Shown here one piece after another: positions 1 through 9,027 of a DNA stretch of 17,139 nucleotides. Under the pieces are notes generated by a model, which was given only the letters and a program-made list of their open reading frames with translations, searched no databases and had not been told where the DNA came from. Within the stretch, counting starts at the first letter, position 1. Each line of letters starts with the position of its first letter. The DNA is from JADHUC01 sp964617665 (lineage in GTDB: Bacteria > Planctomycetota > Planctomycetia > Pirellulales > Pirellulaceae): contig CAZUAH010000289.1 of assembly GCA_964617665.1 (NCBI GenBank), positions 1 through 17,139 on the forward strand. Direction: 5' to 3'. Both the position numbers and the translations under genes were made by a program.

Positions 1-204
1 GTGATCTGCCGCGATTGGTCCAGCGACGTGGTGCTGTACCGTTGCGAAGGCGAGCTGTTTTGCCGGGCAATGGATCCAATCGAAATAGACGATCAGTATT
101 GCGAAGGACAGGGAAAGGTTGACACAAATTCACATGTCGCGGGAAGCGACTTCTCCTTGAGCCTGGAAGACCTGGACAAATGTTGCCACAAACCGCTACT
201 TTAA
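1..204 (+). CDS. C-terminal fragment of a probable FHA-domain protein (partial)
   Basis: The reading frame is open from the first base and stops with TAA at 202-204, so only the last 67 codons of a larger gene are visible. The GTG at position 1 is probably an internal codon. The fragment has alternating short hydrophobic stretches (VVLYRCEGELFC, then FSLSLEDL at the end), like the closing beta strands of a forkhead-associated (FHA) domain. FHA domains bind phosphothreonine peptides, and such genes often sit beside Ser/Thr kinase genes; here a kinase follows directly. The FHA assignment rests on this pattern and context only, because the diagnostic N-terminal GR, S and H residues lie outside the window. 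It could be another small beta-rich domain. Confidence 0.5.
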   Translation: MICRDWSSDVVLYRCEGELFCRAMDPIEIDDQYCEGQGKVDTNSHVAGSDFSLSLEDLDKCCHKPLL

Positions 205-263
205 AGGCTGGTCAGAGCGAAGGTGAACCCAACGGCCAACCCCAACAGAAGGCAGGCGGTGCA

Positions 264-2183
264 ATGAAGTTCGCCTACAAGACGGGCGCGCGCCCACTCG
301 AAGGATATACCATCAAACGCGGCGTCGGCAGCGGCGGGTTTGGGGAAGTCTACTTTGCCATCACCGACGCAGGCAAAGAAGTCGCGTTAAAGCAGATCCA
401 ACGCAACCTGGATATCGAGGTGCGCGGTGTCAGCCAATGTCTGAATCTTAAACACGTCAACTTGATCGCCCTGTACGACCTGAAATACGACGAAGAAGGC
501 CAGGCGTGGGTCGTAATGGAATACGTCGCGGGCGAGAGCTTGAAGGATGTGATCGAACGCAACCCAAACGGTTTGCCGCGCGCAGATGTCGAACGCTGGT
601 TCCGCGGCATCGCCGACGGCGTCATGCACCTGCACGACCGCGGCATCGTTCACCGCGACTTGAAGCCGGGGAACATCTTTGACGACGATGGCGTTGTCAA
701 GATTGGCGACTACGGCCTGTCGAAGTTCATTTCGGCCAGCCGTAGCGGCGGCCAGACGGAAAGTGTCGGCACCTGCCAATACATGGCACCGGAGATCGGT
801 AAGGGTGTTTATGGCAAAGGAATCGACATCTACGCATTGGGGATCGTCCTTTACGAGTTACTGACCAGCGAGGTACCGTTCGACGGAGAGAGCAGTCAGG
901 AAATCATCATGAAACACCTGACTGACGACCCCGATCTCAGCAGCATACCGCAGCCCTATCGAGACGTGATCCAACGGGCGCTGCGAAAGGACCCGGAGAA
1001 ACGGTTTCAAAACGTTGGGGACATGCTTGCCGTGTTAGACGGGAAGGCCCAGCCTGAATCTGAACCCGATCTGGTGCTGGAGGCGCGAATCGAGAAAGAA
1101 GAGCCGATCTATATTGGCGATGACGACGACGAAGACGATATGCAGTTTGGTCCCGTCAAACACCACGAGGTCGTCGACGCGGAAGTCGTCCCGCCCACAC
1201 GCCCGGCGCAAACTGCGACGCCGCGGCAAAACCCGCCTGCAAGATGCGCGTCGACGCCCCGGCCTTCCCGGCAGCATGCGGATCAGCATTGGAAGCGTTT
1301 CGGCCTCAGTACCTCGGCCAAGGTAGCAATTCTGCTTGCCGTGGTGGTCCTGCTGACCTTCAATCCGTCGATGATTCCATTGGCCGCCATCATTGGCGGC
1401 GTGTACGTGCTTTATCTGGGCGTACGCGGAATCATCTGGTGCTGCAGCGGCAAACCCGCGCGACAGGCCTGCGTACCGCACTCCGGCCCGGTGTCGGATG
1501 CCATTGTGCGTGAAGCAATACGCAAGAGACCAGTCAGCGAACGCGTGGGCGAGTTGAGCGGCTCGATGCTGTTGGCCGCCGTGATCGCCGCCGTACTCGT
1601 GCTGGTGTTCATGGTGCTACATGGAGAGGCGTTGGATGGCTCGGTGGACGGATGGTCGCTGTACACGTGGCTGACGCTGTCCGCTGTCGCGGGCTCCTGG
1701 ATCCTGCTCACGTTGGGCAAGTTTTGGGAAGGAAGTGACGGTGACCATTTTCGCAGACGCTTTGTCATGCTGCTTGCCGGTCTGGCAATCGGTGGATCGG
1801 CATTCGGGGCAAGCGAAGTGTTGCTGATCGGTCCACTGGACCAAGACGAGTTCACCGCGCACGCGTTTTCCGAGAGTCACGTCATTCAAGGTTGGTACAC
1901 CGAGGGCGGTCCGGCGTGGCCGGCCTACTTGGTTTACTTCGGCGGCCTATTTGCGATCCTCCGCTGGTGGACGCAGACCGATCCGTTGCGCAGGGTCCGA
2001 TTGAGCTTGTGTGCCACGGCGGTGTGCGTGCTCTGGGCTTGGATCGTGCACATATTCTGTCCGTTTCCCCAGCCATGGGGTTTCATGTTGGCGGCGGCTA
2101 TTGCAGTTGCCGTGCAGATGTCTTCGCCTTGGGTCAGTCCCAAGCAACGAATCGCAATTACACAGCCCGTTCGCGAGGCTTAG
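264..2183 (+). CDS. Membrane-anchored Ser/Thr protein kinase
   Basis: An N-terminal kinase domain (about residues 15-270) has a glycine loop GSGGFGEV (22-29), ATP lysine K43 in VALK, catalytic HRDLKPGN with D132, DYG at 149-151 in place of DFG, and APE ending at E177. All catalytic residues are present, so it should phosphorylate Ser/Thr. An acidic linker with a DDDDEDD run follows. The C-terminal third has about eight hydrophobic segments, beginning near AILLAVVVLLTF, so the kinase is probably cytoplasmic and tethered to the membrane. I chose the ATG at 264 because the kinase fold begins 14 residues later and a purine-rich AAGGCAGG lies upstream. An in-frame ATG at 180 would add 28 low-complexity residues and overlap the previous gene. 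The gene lies between a probable FHA gene and, two genes on, a sigma factor, which suggests one signalling unit. Confidence 0.9.
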   Translation: MKFAYKTGARPLEGYTIKRGVGSGGFGEVYFAITDAGKEVALKQIQRNLDIEVRGVSQCLNLKHVNLIALYDLKYDEEGQAWVVMEYVAGESLKDVIERNPNGLPRADVERWFRGIADGVMHLHDRGIVHRDLKPGNIFDDDGVVKIGDYGLSKFISASRSGGQTESVGTCQYMAPEIGKGVYGKGIDIYALGIVLYELLTSEVPFDGESSQEIIMKHLTDDPDLSSIPQPYRDVIQRALRKDPEKRFQNVGDMLAVLDGKAQPESEPDLVLEARIEKEEPIYIGDDDDEDDMQFGPVKHHEVVDAEVVPPTRPAQTATPRQNPPARCASTPRPSRQHADQHWKRFGLSTSAKVAILLAVVVLLTFNPSMIPLAAIIGGVYVLYLGVRGIIWCCSGKPARQACVPHSGPVSDAIVREAIRKRPVSERVGELSGSMLLAAVIAAVLVLVFMVLHGEALDGSVDGWSLYTWLTLSAVAGSWILLTLGKFWEGSDGDHFRRRFVMLLAGLAIGGSAFGASEVLLIGPLDQDEFTAHAFSESHVIQGWYTEGGPAWPAYLVYFGGLFAILRWWTQTDPLRRVRLSLCATAVCVLWAWIVHIFCPFPQPWGFMLAAAIAVAVQMSSPWVSPKQRIAITQPVREA

Positions 2184-2201
2184 AACACATAGGTGATAGC
2201 C

Positions 2202-3104
2202 ATGACACTACTAATCTTCGTATTGTTGGTTGTCGCCGCGTTGGCGGTCGCAGTCCGAATCGTACAGTCTCGCAACACGATCGGAGTAGCCCTGATCGGC
2301 GTTGTCGTCCTTGGGGCCATGGCCGGCATGGCATGGCGGTTCTCGGATGCTCTGCCGTTGAGCGGCCAAGCGCATGCCGCCGATGCGGACGAGGCGAATG
2401 ACGAGACGACGGAGGCCGTGGCAGAGGAAGCGACCGTTTCCGCTCCGTCGTCGGATGTCGACGCTGCAACAACGGCGGACGACGCCGACGATAGCGACAG
2501 CAGGATTGAGGTGCTGGAGAGCGGCGTACTCAATCCGACTCCCCCGGACTGGGTCAAGTCGGACGACGTGCTCACCGGCGACACGCATTTGGTCGTCGTG
2601 ACCACGGGACCACACGAAAAGAGGTCGGATTGCAGTCGCTCCCTCGATGAGGAATTGACCAACGCGGTGAACGCGTACGTCGACGAATACCTCGGCAAGG
2701 TCTACGGCGACACCTTCGAAGCCTCAACGTTCGTCAATTACGACCTCGAGTACATTAGGAGTCAACTTAAAGAGGAAGAATACGAGGGAGTTGGAACGTA
2801 TTCGTTCGGGGACATGCACGAGATGTATGTCTTGCTGGAGTTTGACTCCGACTTCCGAGCGGACTTGGACGGACGGTGCGACGAAATCGACGAGCACTGG
2901 CGGAAACTGGCAGCCGCAGGCCGTCTGACTGGCACCGCACTAGCCGTCGGCTTCATCCTGGCATTGCTTGGAGTGGTTTTCGGGTACTTCCGGCTGGATA
3001 CGGCCACGCGAGGATATTACACAGGCCGGTTGCAGTTTGCGTCCGCAGTGGTGATACTGACGCTTATTGTCGTCGGCGTTCTGCTGGCCAGACACATTCT
3101 GTGA
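2202..3104 (+). CDS. Hypothetical four-helix membrane protein
   Basis: I do not recognise a named family. The 300-residue protein has two hydrophobic helices at the N-terminus (MTLLIFVLLVVAALAVAV and GVALIGVVVLGAMAGMAW). A soluble, strongly acidic middle rich in Asp, Glu and Ala follows, then a mixed segment with Cys at CSRSL and GRCDEI. Two more helices lie at the C-terminus (ALAVGFILALLGVVFGYF and ASAVVILTLIVVGVLLA). The start at 2202 is favoured over the GTG at 2193 because AGGTGA (2191-2196) is then a well-placed ribosome binding site. The kinase gene ends 18 bases upstream and the sigma factor gene begins 83 bases downstream. By position it could be the kinase's partner or a regulator that holds the sigma factor, but no anti-sigma zinc motif is visible. 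Confidence 0.8.
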   Translation: MTLLIFVLLVVAALAVAVRIVQSRNTIGVALIGVVVLGAMAGMAWRFSDALPLSGQAHAADADEANDETTEAVAEEATVSAPSSDVDAATTADDADDSDSRIEVLESGVLNPTPPDWVKSDDVLTGDTHLVVVTTGPHEKRSDCSRSLDEELTNAVNAYVDEYLGKVYGDTFEASTFVNYDLEYIRSQLKEEEYEGVGTYSFGDMHEMYVLLEFDSDFRADLDGRCDEIDEHWRKLAAAGRLTGTALAVGFILALLGVVFGYFRLDTATRGYYTGRLQFASAVVILTLIVVGVLLARHIL

Positions 3105-3187
3105 CAAACGTTAGCCGGACCGTCTGACCTGAGTACCATCCCCGTCGCCTTTGTGAGACGGAAACTGAAACCGCGTCTCGAAATCCC

Positions 3188-3832
3188 ATGCCCGACCCTT
3201 CGCGTACGGACAAGCTGCTGATCGAACGAATCCGGGGCGGGGATTCCGACGCATGGGGCGATTTGATTTCCCGCTACGAAGGCCGACTGCTCGCCTTTGT
3301 GGAAAGCCGCGTTGGGCGTCGAACGGTTGCGGAAGACATCGTCCAAGAGGCTTTCGTCGGATTTCTCAACAGCCTGCCCAACTACGACGGCAAGCGGCCC
3401 TTGGAAAGTTACCTGTTTTCCATTTGTGCCTACAAGCTAACCGATCACCTGCGCCGCGAGGGAAGGCGTCCCGCTCTGCCGTTCTCGGCACGCGACGATT
3501 CCGAAGCGCAATGGCAACTGCCCGCTTCGGAACGAGGTGCCAGCAGCATCGCCCGCAGTGGCGAACGCCGTGGCATCGAGGAGAAGGCCCTGGTCGAAGC
3601 GATCGGCCAGCAGGTAGAACACTGGCGCAAACGGGGCGAGTGGACCAAGCTGAAATGCGTCGAGCTACTGTTCTTATGCGGTTGGGCGAACAAGGACGTA
3701 GCAACCGAACTGGGACTGAGCGAACAACAAATCGCCAACTACAAGTTCGACTTCCTGGCCCGCCTCCGGAAGAACGTCCGCAAACAGGGCCTCTCCGAGG
3801 ATATCTTCCCGGAACTCTATCAAGACAAGTGA
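3188..3832 (+). CDS. ECF-type RNA polymerase sigma factor
   Basis: The 214-residue protein has sigma-70 region 2 near the N-terminus: AWGDLISRYEGRLLAFVESRV, then AEDIVQEAFVGFLNSL (about residues 48-63) for core RNA polymerase binding, then LESYLFSICAYKLTDHLRRE for -10 recognition. The C-terminal third has a region-4-like helix-turn-helix (CGWANKDVATELGLSEQQIANYKFDFLARLRK) for -35 recognition. The linker between them is longer than in many ECF factors. There is no adjacent classical anti-sigma gene; a kinase and a small membrane protein precede it. Planctomycetes are known to have ECF groups genetically linked to Ser/Thr kinases, and this gene fits that pattern. The promoter it recognises cannot be read from this window. 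Confidence 0.88.
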   Translation: MPDPSRTDKLLIERIRGGDSDAWGDLISRYEGRLLAFVESRVGRRTVAEDIVQEAFVGFLNSLPNYDGKRPLESYLFSICAYKLTDHLRREGRRPALPFSARDDSEAQWQLPASERGASSIARSGERRGIEEKALVEAIGQQVEHWRKRGEWTKLKCVELLFLCGWANKDVATELGLSEQQIANYKFDFLARLRKNVRKQGLSEDIFPELYQDK

Positions 3833-3847
3833 CGCGGGTTTTCTGTA

Positions 3848-3869
3848 GCTGGATTCGCAAGAATTCAGC
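3848..3869. repeat. 9-bp stem with GCAA loop between convergent genes; possible dispersed intergenic repeat
   Basis: GCTGGATTC and GAATTCAGC flank the loop GCAA and form nine consecutive pairs, one of them G-U. The loop fits the stable GNRA tetraloop class. It lies in the 55 bases between the converging ends of the sigma factor gene (+) and the RND transporter gene (-). No T-run follows on either strand, so it is not a textbook intrinsic terminator. From memory, similar WIRKNSA-encoding stretches recur in planctomycete intergenic DNA, which would make it a dispersed element. No second complete copy is in this window. Confidence 0.6.
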
Positions 3870-3887
3870 CGCCAGACGAACGAGGCA

Positions 3888-6800
3888 CTAACCCGCTGAA
3901 GCGGTCTCTTCGGCTGCCGATCGCGTTTCTGTCGGCACAGCGACTCCTGTTGGCGAGACGACTGACGCTGGCTGGCGGAAGACCAGTCGACGTGCGAATC
4001 CGGCTAGATCGTCCATCAGGCTATAGACCACTGGCACGACGACCAATGTGAGAATGGTCGACGTCAACATGCCGCCCACGATGGCGATACCCATCGGTGA
4101 TCGGGTCTCGGCTCCGCTGCCCAGCCCGATAGCTACCGGGAGCATGCCGGCAATGGTCGAACATGCCGTCATTAGGATCGGCCGCAGACGAACCGGCCCG
4201 GCTTTTAGCTGAGCCTCTTGTCGCCCCATCCCTCGACGGCGCAGCAGGTTTGTGTAGTCCACCAGCAAAATCGCGTTCTTCGTCACTAGGCCCATCAGCA
4301 TGATCATGCCGATCATTGAGAAGATGTTCAGCGTTTTGCCGGCCACAAACAACAGTCCCAGCGCCCCGACCACCGAAAGCGGCAAGGAGAGCATAACCGT
4401 GAACGGATGCACCAGGCTCTCGAACTGGGCTGCCAAGACAATATAGATTAGCACCACGGCCAGCATCATGCTGAAACCGATACTGGCGAAAGACTCGGCC
4501 ATTAAGTCGCCGGCACCGGTGAATGTTGACGTAACGCCCTCGGGTAAGCCAATTTCGGCTTCGATTTGGCGAATGTCGTTTAGGGCCTCTCCGAGTGGTT
4601 TTCCATCTTTTAGATTAGCCATCAACGTTACCTGACGCGTCCGGTTTTGGCGGTCGATCTGTACGGGCCCAGTGCCTTCTTCCACCTCGACCAGATTCCT
4701 GAGCGCCACGAACTTGCCGCTGCGAGTCCGAACCGGCACCGATAGCACGTCCCCAGCATGCTGCCGTTGGGCTTCTACCAGCCTGACGCGTACGTCGTAG
4801 GTTTCGCCACCTTCCTCGAACGTCGAAACTTTCTGGCCTCCGATCAGCGAGCGAATGGCGTTACCCAAGTCGCTGACAGAGACTCCCAGGTCAGCCGCCT
4901 TATCGCGATCGATCGTTACTCTGGCCTCGGGTTTGCCGGCGTTGTATGTCGAGTTGATATCGACGATGCCCTTGATCTTCGCCATTCGTTCGGCAACAGC
5001 TTCCGAGACCTCGACCAACTCGTCCAAGTCAGGACCTCGGACGTTGTATTGAACCGGCGCGGCGCGGAAACCGCCGCCAGAGACACGCGGCACCTCTTCC
5101 ACGCTGATCTTCAAATGCGTCAGCCCGGCCAGCCGGTCACGAGCCAACTGCATGATTTCCTGTTGCGATACATCGCGGTTCGCCTTGGGGGCTAGGCGCG
5201 TGAGTGTCGTAGCGACATTCACGCGCCCCTCCATTCCGGCCCCAACTGTAGTGAACGTCTCGCGAACGCCGGGCAACGAGCGCACGCGACGTTCGATTTC
5301 GGCCAGTACTTCACCCGTGGCCTCGATCGAACTGCCGATGGGAGTTTCGACTTGAATGTTGAATTGATCTTCATCCTGAACAGGCACGAACTCCTGGCCC
5401 AAGAATGGCGTAATCGCCAAACCGCCGACGAAAGCCATCACAGCTCCGAGGGCGACGATGACGCGGTGGTTCAACGCGAAACGCAAGGCCTTCTGGTAAA
5501 CGGATTCCAGCGAGTTGAACAGCCCTTCGAGCGTACGGAACACGCGTCCGTGCTGTGTCTGGACATGCAGAAGCCGCGAGCAGAGCATGGGCGAAAGGGT
5601 CACCGCGATAAAAGTCGACACGCCCACGGCGAAAGCTACCGTCAAGCCAAACTCGAAGAAGAAACGTCCCACCAAGCCCGTCATGAAGGCCACGGGGACG
5701 AAAACGGCCCCGATCGCCAAAGACGTGGCGATGACGGCAAAGCCGATTTCCGCAATGGCCACGCGGGCGGCCTCCATCCGAGGCTTTCCTTCTTCCATGT
5801 GCCGGTACGAGTTTTCCAACACGACGATCGTATCGTCGATTATCATGCCGACAGAAATGGTCAACGCCAGCATCGACATCATGTTCAGCGAAAAGTCCAT
5901 CAATGCCATGAACGTAATCGTCGAAATCACCGTGGTGGGAATGGTGATAGCGGCGATGAACGAGCCGCGGAAGCTACGCAGGAAGAACACGATGACAACT
6001 ACGGCCAGGATGCCGCCACGGAGCAGTTCCTTGCGAGCTTCATCGAAACTCTCCTGCACATACCGCGACAGATCCTGGGCGATCGTCAGCCGGTAATCCT
6101 TCGGTAGGCTCTGCCGCACCTCTTCAATGCGTTCTTTGACGGCGTCGGCAACCGCCAGCGTGTTGGATCCCGATTGTCGACGGATCAGGAGCGATACGGC
6201 TCGCCTTCCATTCAGTCTGGCGAGGCTGCGATAGTCCTCCAGACCGTCTTCGACCCAAGCCACTTCCGAAAGCCGGATGGGAGTTCGGCCTCGCATGGCA
6301 ATGATCAGATCAGCGAAATCTTCGACACGCTCGATCTTCCCCTTCGTCTTGACGATGATTTCCCGCTGATCGGTCTCGACGCGTCCGCCTGGCGGCTCCA
6401 AGTTCTCTTCTTCCAGACGGTCGATTACATCTCTGGCCGTCAGGTTGCGTGCACGCAGATCATCGACGCGCAGCCAGATGCGGATTTCGCGTTCTCGGTC
6501 GCCCACCAGCCGAACGTTGCCCACGCCCGACACACCTTCGATACGAGGTTTGACTACGTCGTCCGAGTATCGCGACAGTTCGCCAATCGAAACGGGACCG
6601 GACAAAACGACGGCGATAATCGGCGACGAGTCCGGATCGAATTTCTCGATAATCGGAGGGTCGATTTCCACGGGCAAGTCACCGCGGATCGACGCGACCT
6701 TGTCACGCACATCTTGGCTGACGACGTCGATGTCCTCTTCCAGGTAGAATTCGATGAAGATCTGTCCCAGACCTTCGGTACTTTCGGAACGAAGCGTCTT

Positions 6801-7031
6801 GATGCCGCTGATCGTATTGACGGCTTCCTCGATCACGTCTGTGACCTCGGTTTCCACCGTTTCCGGATCGGCCCCTTCGTACGGCACGGTAACGGTCACG
6901 ATCGGAAAATCGACATCGGGAAAGAGGTTGACTCCCATCTGGCTGTACGATGCCAAGCCGAAAACAACCAGCGACAGGATCATCATCGACGCAAGCACTG
7001 GACGGGCGATGGAGGTTTCGGAGATCTTCAT
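3888..7031 (-). CDS. RND multidrug efflux transporter, HAE1/AcrB type
   Basis: The 1047 residues match the usual length of AcrB-type inner-membrane pumps, which exchange protons for drugs or other hydrophobic compounds. The protein begins MKISETSIARPVLASM, a typical first-helix start, followed by the FPDVDFPIVTV porter motif. The proton-relay aspartates are D399 and D400 in GMIIDDTIVVLEN (TM4), and the matching TM10 lysine is K918 in GLVTKNAILLVDY. Two homologous halves are visible, each with a large periplasmic loop. The ATG overlaps the TGA of the adaptor gene by four bases (ATGA, 7028-7031), which implies coupled translation. No outer-membrane channel gene is adjacent, so that component must come from elsewhere. 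The substrate cannot be predicted. Confidence 0.95.
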   Translation of the reverse strand: MKISETSIARPVLASMMILSLVVFGLASYSQMGVNLFPDVDFPIVTVTVPYEGADPETVETEVTDVIEEAVNTISGIKTLRSESTEGLGQIFIEFYLEEDIDVVSQDVRDKVASIRGDLPVEIDPPIIEKFDPDSSPIIAVVLSGPVSIGELSRYSDDVVKPRIEGVSGVGNVRLVGDREREIRIWLRVDDLRARNLTARDVIDRLEEENLEPPGGRVETDQREIIVKTKGKIERVEDFADLIIAMRGRTPIRLSEVAWVEDGLEDYRSLARLNGRRAVSLLIRRQSGSNTLAVADAVKERIEEVRQSLPKDYRLTIAQDLSRYVQESFDEARKELLRGGILAVVVIVFFLRSFRGSFIAAITIPTTVISTITFMALMDFSLNMMSMLALTISVGMIIDDTIVVLENSYRHMEEGKPRMEAARVAIAEIGFAVIATSLAIGAVFVPVAFMTGLVGRFFFEFGLTVAFAVGVSTFIAVTLSPMLCSRLLHVQTQHGRVFRTLEGLFNSLESVYQKALRFALNHRVIVALGAVMAFVGGLAITPFLGQEFVPVQDEDQFNIQVETPIGSSIEATGEVLAEIERRVRSLPGVRETFTTVGAGMEGRVNVATTLTRLAPKANRDVSQQEIMQLARDRLAGLTHLKISVEEVPRVSGGGFRAAPVQYNVRGPDLDELVEVSEAVAERMAKIKGIVDINSTYNAGKPEARVTIDRDKAADLGVSVSDLGNAIRSLIGGQKVSTFEEGGETYDVRVRLVEAQRQHAGDVLSVPVRTRSGKFVALRNLVEVEEGTGPVQIDRQNRTRQVTLMANLKDGKPLGEALNDIRQIEAEIGLPEGVTSTFTGAGDLMAESFASIGFSMMLAVVLIYIVLAAQFESLVHPFTVMLSLPLSVVGALGLLFVAGKTLNIFSMIGMIMLMGLVTKNAILLVDYTNLLRRRGMGRQEAQLKAGPVRLRPILMTACSTIAGMLPVAIGLGSGAETRSPMGIAIVGGMLTSTILTLVVVPVVYSLMDDLAGFARRLVFRQPASVVSPTGVAVPTETRSAAEETASAG

Positions 7032-8350
7032 TGCGATTGCTCCTTCACCCGCACCGACAATCCGTCCGCCAACAATGCCGTCCCGGCGGACGCGATCAGT
7101 TCGCCCTCGGCCAGACCGTCAACGATTTCGCACGCGTCGTCGGCCGTGATGCCCAGTCGGACAGGTCGACGTTCGACGTAGCCTTCGTCGTCGTGAACCA
7201 CAAAGACGGCCGGCTGGCCCTCTGGAAACGTGAGGGCGGTGCGCGGAACGACCAATGCATCATCGGACGACGTGATAGGCAGCGTCACCCGCGCCAAGCC
7301 TCCCGGCTTGAAAAACCCCTGCCGGTTGTCGATGCCAATCCGCACCCGAAAGGTGCGCGTCTCCGGATCGACGCGACCGTTCATCAACTCGACCTTTCCA
7401 TAGACGACTTCTCGACTACTCGGTAGTCGGATCTCGGCCGCGTCATCTAACTGGACGACACCAAGATACCTCTCCGGCACATCGATTTGGGCGAATAACA
7501 TACGAGGATCGACAATAGTCATGATTTCGACGCGGGGCATCGCCGTTACTCGGTCGCCGACGCCAACGTATCGATCGGTGATCACGGCGGGATACGGGCT
7601 GCGAATCGTGGCCTTCTCCAAATCGCGCGCCCGACGCTGGACCTCGAGTTCGGCCGAGTCGATTTCTGCCTGAGCCACGGCCAGTTGTTCGTCGGTCGGG
7701 CCAGCCTCCGTCATTTTCAGCATTGCCTTGGCCTGCTCAACCACCGCGTCCGCTTGTTGCGCTGCCGCCTGGGCCTCATCGTGATCTCCGTCGGTTGTCG
7801 CCCCCGTTGCCCACAATCGCTCGTTGCGAAGCAATTCCGCCTGCGCCAACTTCGACCCTGCGCGAGCCTCATCGACTTGCGCCTGGAGTTGCTCGATCTT
7901 TTCCTTGCGTTTTCCAGATTTTTTCAAGTCCCACAGTCGCTTCTCCAAGAGGGTCTTGCGAGCTTGCGCCTGTTGAAGCTCAAGTTCGAAATCCTTGGGG
8001 TTCAATCCGACAAGCACATCCCCCTCGTCAACCCAGGAGCCGATGTCCAGCCCCAGTGCGGCTGACTTCTGTTGCCCGTCTTCCTCATAAGTGACCACGC
8101 GGTCCGAATCGGGAAGTACCTCGATCACACCGTCAACCTCGGAAACGATGGTGGCCGTTCGCACGGGCAGCAGAGTGCCAACGGTTTCCAGCGTCGCCGC
8201 GATCTGCGCGCGTCGAACGGCAGTCGTCTCGATCTCAACACGATCGTCAATGTCCGCGACTCCCTCGTCGGTTGGAGCGGTGCCGGAGCATCCGCCAGCG
8301 AGAATGGCTGATAGCACGAGGCTCCAACCGTACCACCGCTCACGTTTCAT
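7028..8350 (-). CDS. RND efflux periplasmic adaptor (membrane fusion lipoprotein)
   Basis: The 440-residue protein has a lipoprotein signal: charged MKRERW, a hydrophobic stretch, then LAGGC with the lipidated cysteine at C21. A first beta/lipoyl half (VSEVDGVIEVLPD) is followed by a long charged helical hairpin, roughly from QQAQARKTLLEKRLW to RRARDLEK. The second lipoyl half (ATIRSPYPAVITDRYVGVGDRV) and a beta-barrel C-terminus come next (FKPGGLARVTLPI, VVPRTALTF). This is the usual AcrA/MexA/HlyD order. It should link the RND pump encoded downstream to an outer-membrane channel. It overlaps both neighbours by four bases (ATGA at 8347-8350 and 7028-7031). The hairpin looks longer than in AcrA. 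Confidence 0.93.
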   Translation of the reverse strand: MKRERWYGWSLVLSAILAGGCSGTAPTDEGVADIDDRVEIETTAVRRAQIAATLETVGTLLPVRTATIVSEVDGVIEVLPDSDRVVTYEEDGQQKSAALGLDIGSWVDEGDVLVGLNPKDFELELQQAQARKTLLEKRLWDLKKSGKRKEKIEQLQAQVDEARAGSKLAQAELLRNERLWATGATTDGDHDEAQAAAQQADAVVEQAKAMLKMTEAGPTDEQLAVAQAEIDSAELEVQRRARDLEKATIRSPYPAVITDRYVGVGDRVTAMPRVEIMTIVDPRMLFAQIDVPERYLGVVQLDDAAEIRLPSSREVVYGKVELMNGRVDPETRTFRVRIGIDNRQGFFKPGGLARVTLPITSSDDALVVPRTALTFPEGQPAVFVVHDDEGYVERRPVRLGITADDACEIVDGLAEGELIASAGTALLADGLSVRVKEQSQ

Positions 8351-8970
8351 TGTTGGTCTCCTTCCGATGTGGACTCGGCCACAATACCGCGGAGGAAAAT
8401 CTCAGTTGCCGTCGCCACCAGTTCGCTAACCGGGCGGTCGAACTTGGCGTAAGCGGAATGGACCGCGCTGCCATACAAGGTGCTGCCGAGCGCAAGGACT
8501 GTCTGACGCGGATCCAACGGACGGATTTCGTTGCGTTCGACACCTTCCTCGATGATCGAGCTGAAATTGCGGATCATTTCTTCGTGCCGCTCCAAATGCG
8601 ATTCTGGCGCCTTGCCGTGAAACTCGGCACGATCCAACACGAATATCTCTAAGTACTCGGGGTTGCTCTCAAAGAACTCACCGTACGCGTGGCACGTGGC
8701 ACGGAGTTTCTCCAAGGGCATCTGTTCGGTTGCCGCCGCAGTCGCCAAGTACGTATCAAGTTTCTCGAGCACCCAATAGACAGTGGCCCAAAACAGCTCC
8801 TGCTTGTCACCGAAGTAGCGGTACACCGTCCCTTTGCCGACGTTCGCTCGGTCTGCGATTTCCTGTACATCCGTCCCGCGAAAGCCATCTCGCGCAAAAG
8901 CATGAACGGCTTCGCGCAGAATGGCGTCTTCCTTTGCGGCGTTCGGTCTTGTCGGCGGACGTGAGGCCAT
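8347..8970 (-). CDS. TetR/AcrR-family transcriptional repressor
   Basis: The 207-residue protein has an N-terminal helix-turn-helix typical of TetR proteins: ILREAVHAFARDGFRGTDVQEIADRANVGKGTVYRYFGDKQELF, about residues 17-60. The helical ligand-binding half follows and is not conserved enough to name a ligand. It is the first gene of an operon with the adaptor and RND pump, overlapping the adaptor gene by ATGA at 8347-8350. The usual role is to repress this operon, itself included, until a pump substrate binds. The inverted repeat at 9000-9027, 30 bases upstream of the start codon and next to the likely -10 box, is the obvious operator candidate. Confidence 0.92.
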   Translation of the reverse strand: MASRPPTRPNAAKEDAILREAVHAFARDGFRGTDVQEIADRANVGKGTVYRYFGDKQELFWATVYWVLEKLDTYLATAAATEQMPLEKLRATCHAYGEFFESNPEYLEIFVLDRAEFHGKAPESHLERHEEMIRNFSSIIEEGVERNEIRPLDPRQTVLALGSTLYGSAVHSAYAKFDRPVSELVATATEIFLRGIVAESTSEGDQQ

Positions 8971-8999
8971 CTTCGAATCCGAGTCTTGCAGAGCCTGGA

Positions 9000-9027
9000 G
9001 AGACGGACGGGCGCGTCCGTCCGTCTC
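9000..9027. promoter_or_regulatory. 28-bp inverted repeat, candidate TetR operator
   Basis: GAGACGGACGG (9000-9010) and CCGTCCGTCTC (9017-9027) are perfect 11-base inverted arms around a 6-base centre. The repeat directly abuts the candidate -10 box of the tetR-adaptor-RND operon, so a bound dimer would cover the transcription start. Size and position fit TetR-family autoregulation. A DNA hairpin or terminator role is less likely because no T-run follows. Confidence 0.6.

Noticed and set aside
3848..3869. The convergent-gap hairpin as a standard intrinsic terminator
   Set aside because: Neither strand has a T-run after the stem.
3253..3891. A 212-codon + strand frame overlapping the sigma factor gene
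   Set aside because: It is an alternative frame of a clear sigma factor, and the product is Arg/Pro-rich without a domain.
6174..7181. A 335-codon open frame on the + strand
   Set aside because: It lies antisense to the RND transporter, whose motifs are all intact; long antisense frames are common in GC-rich DNA.
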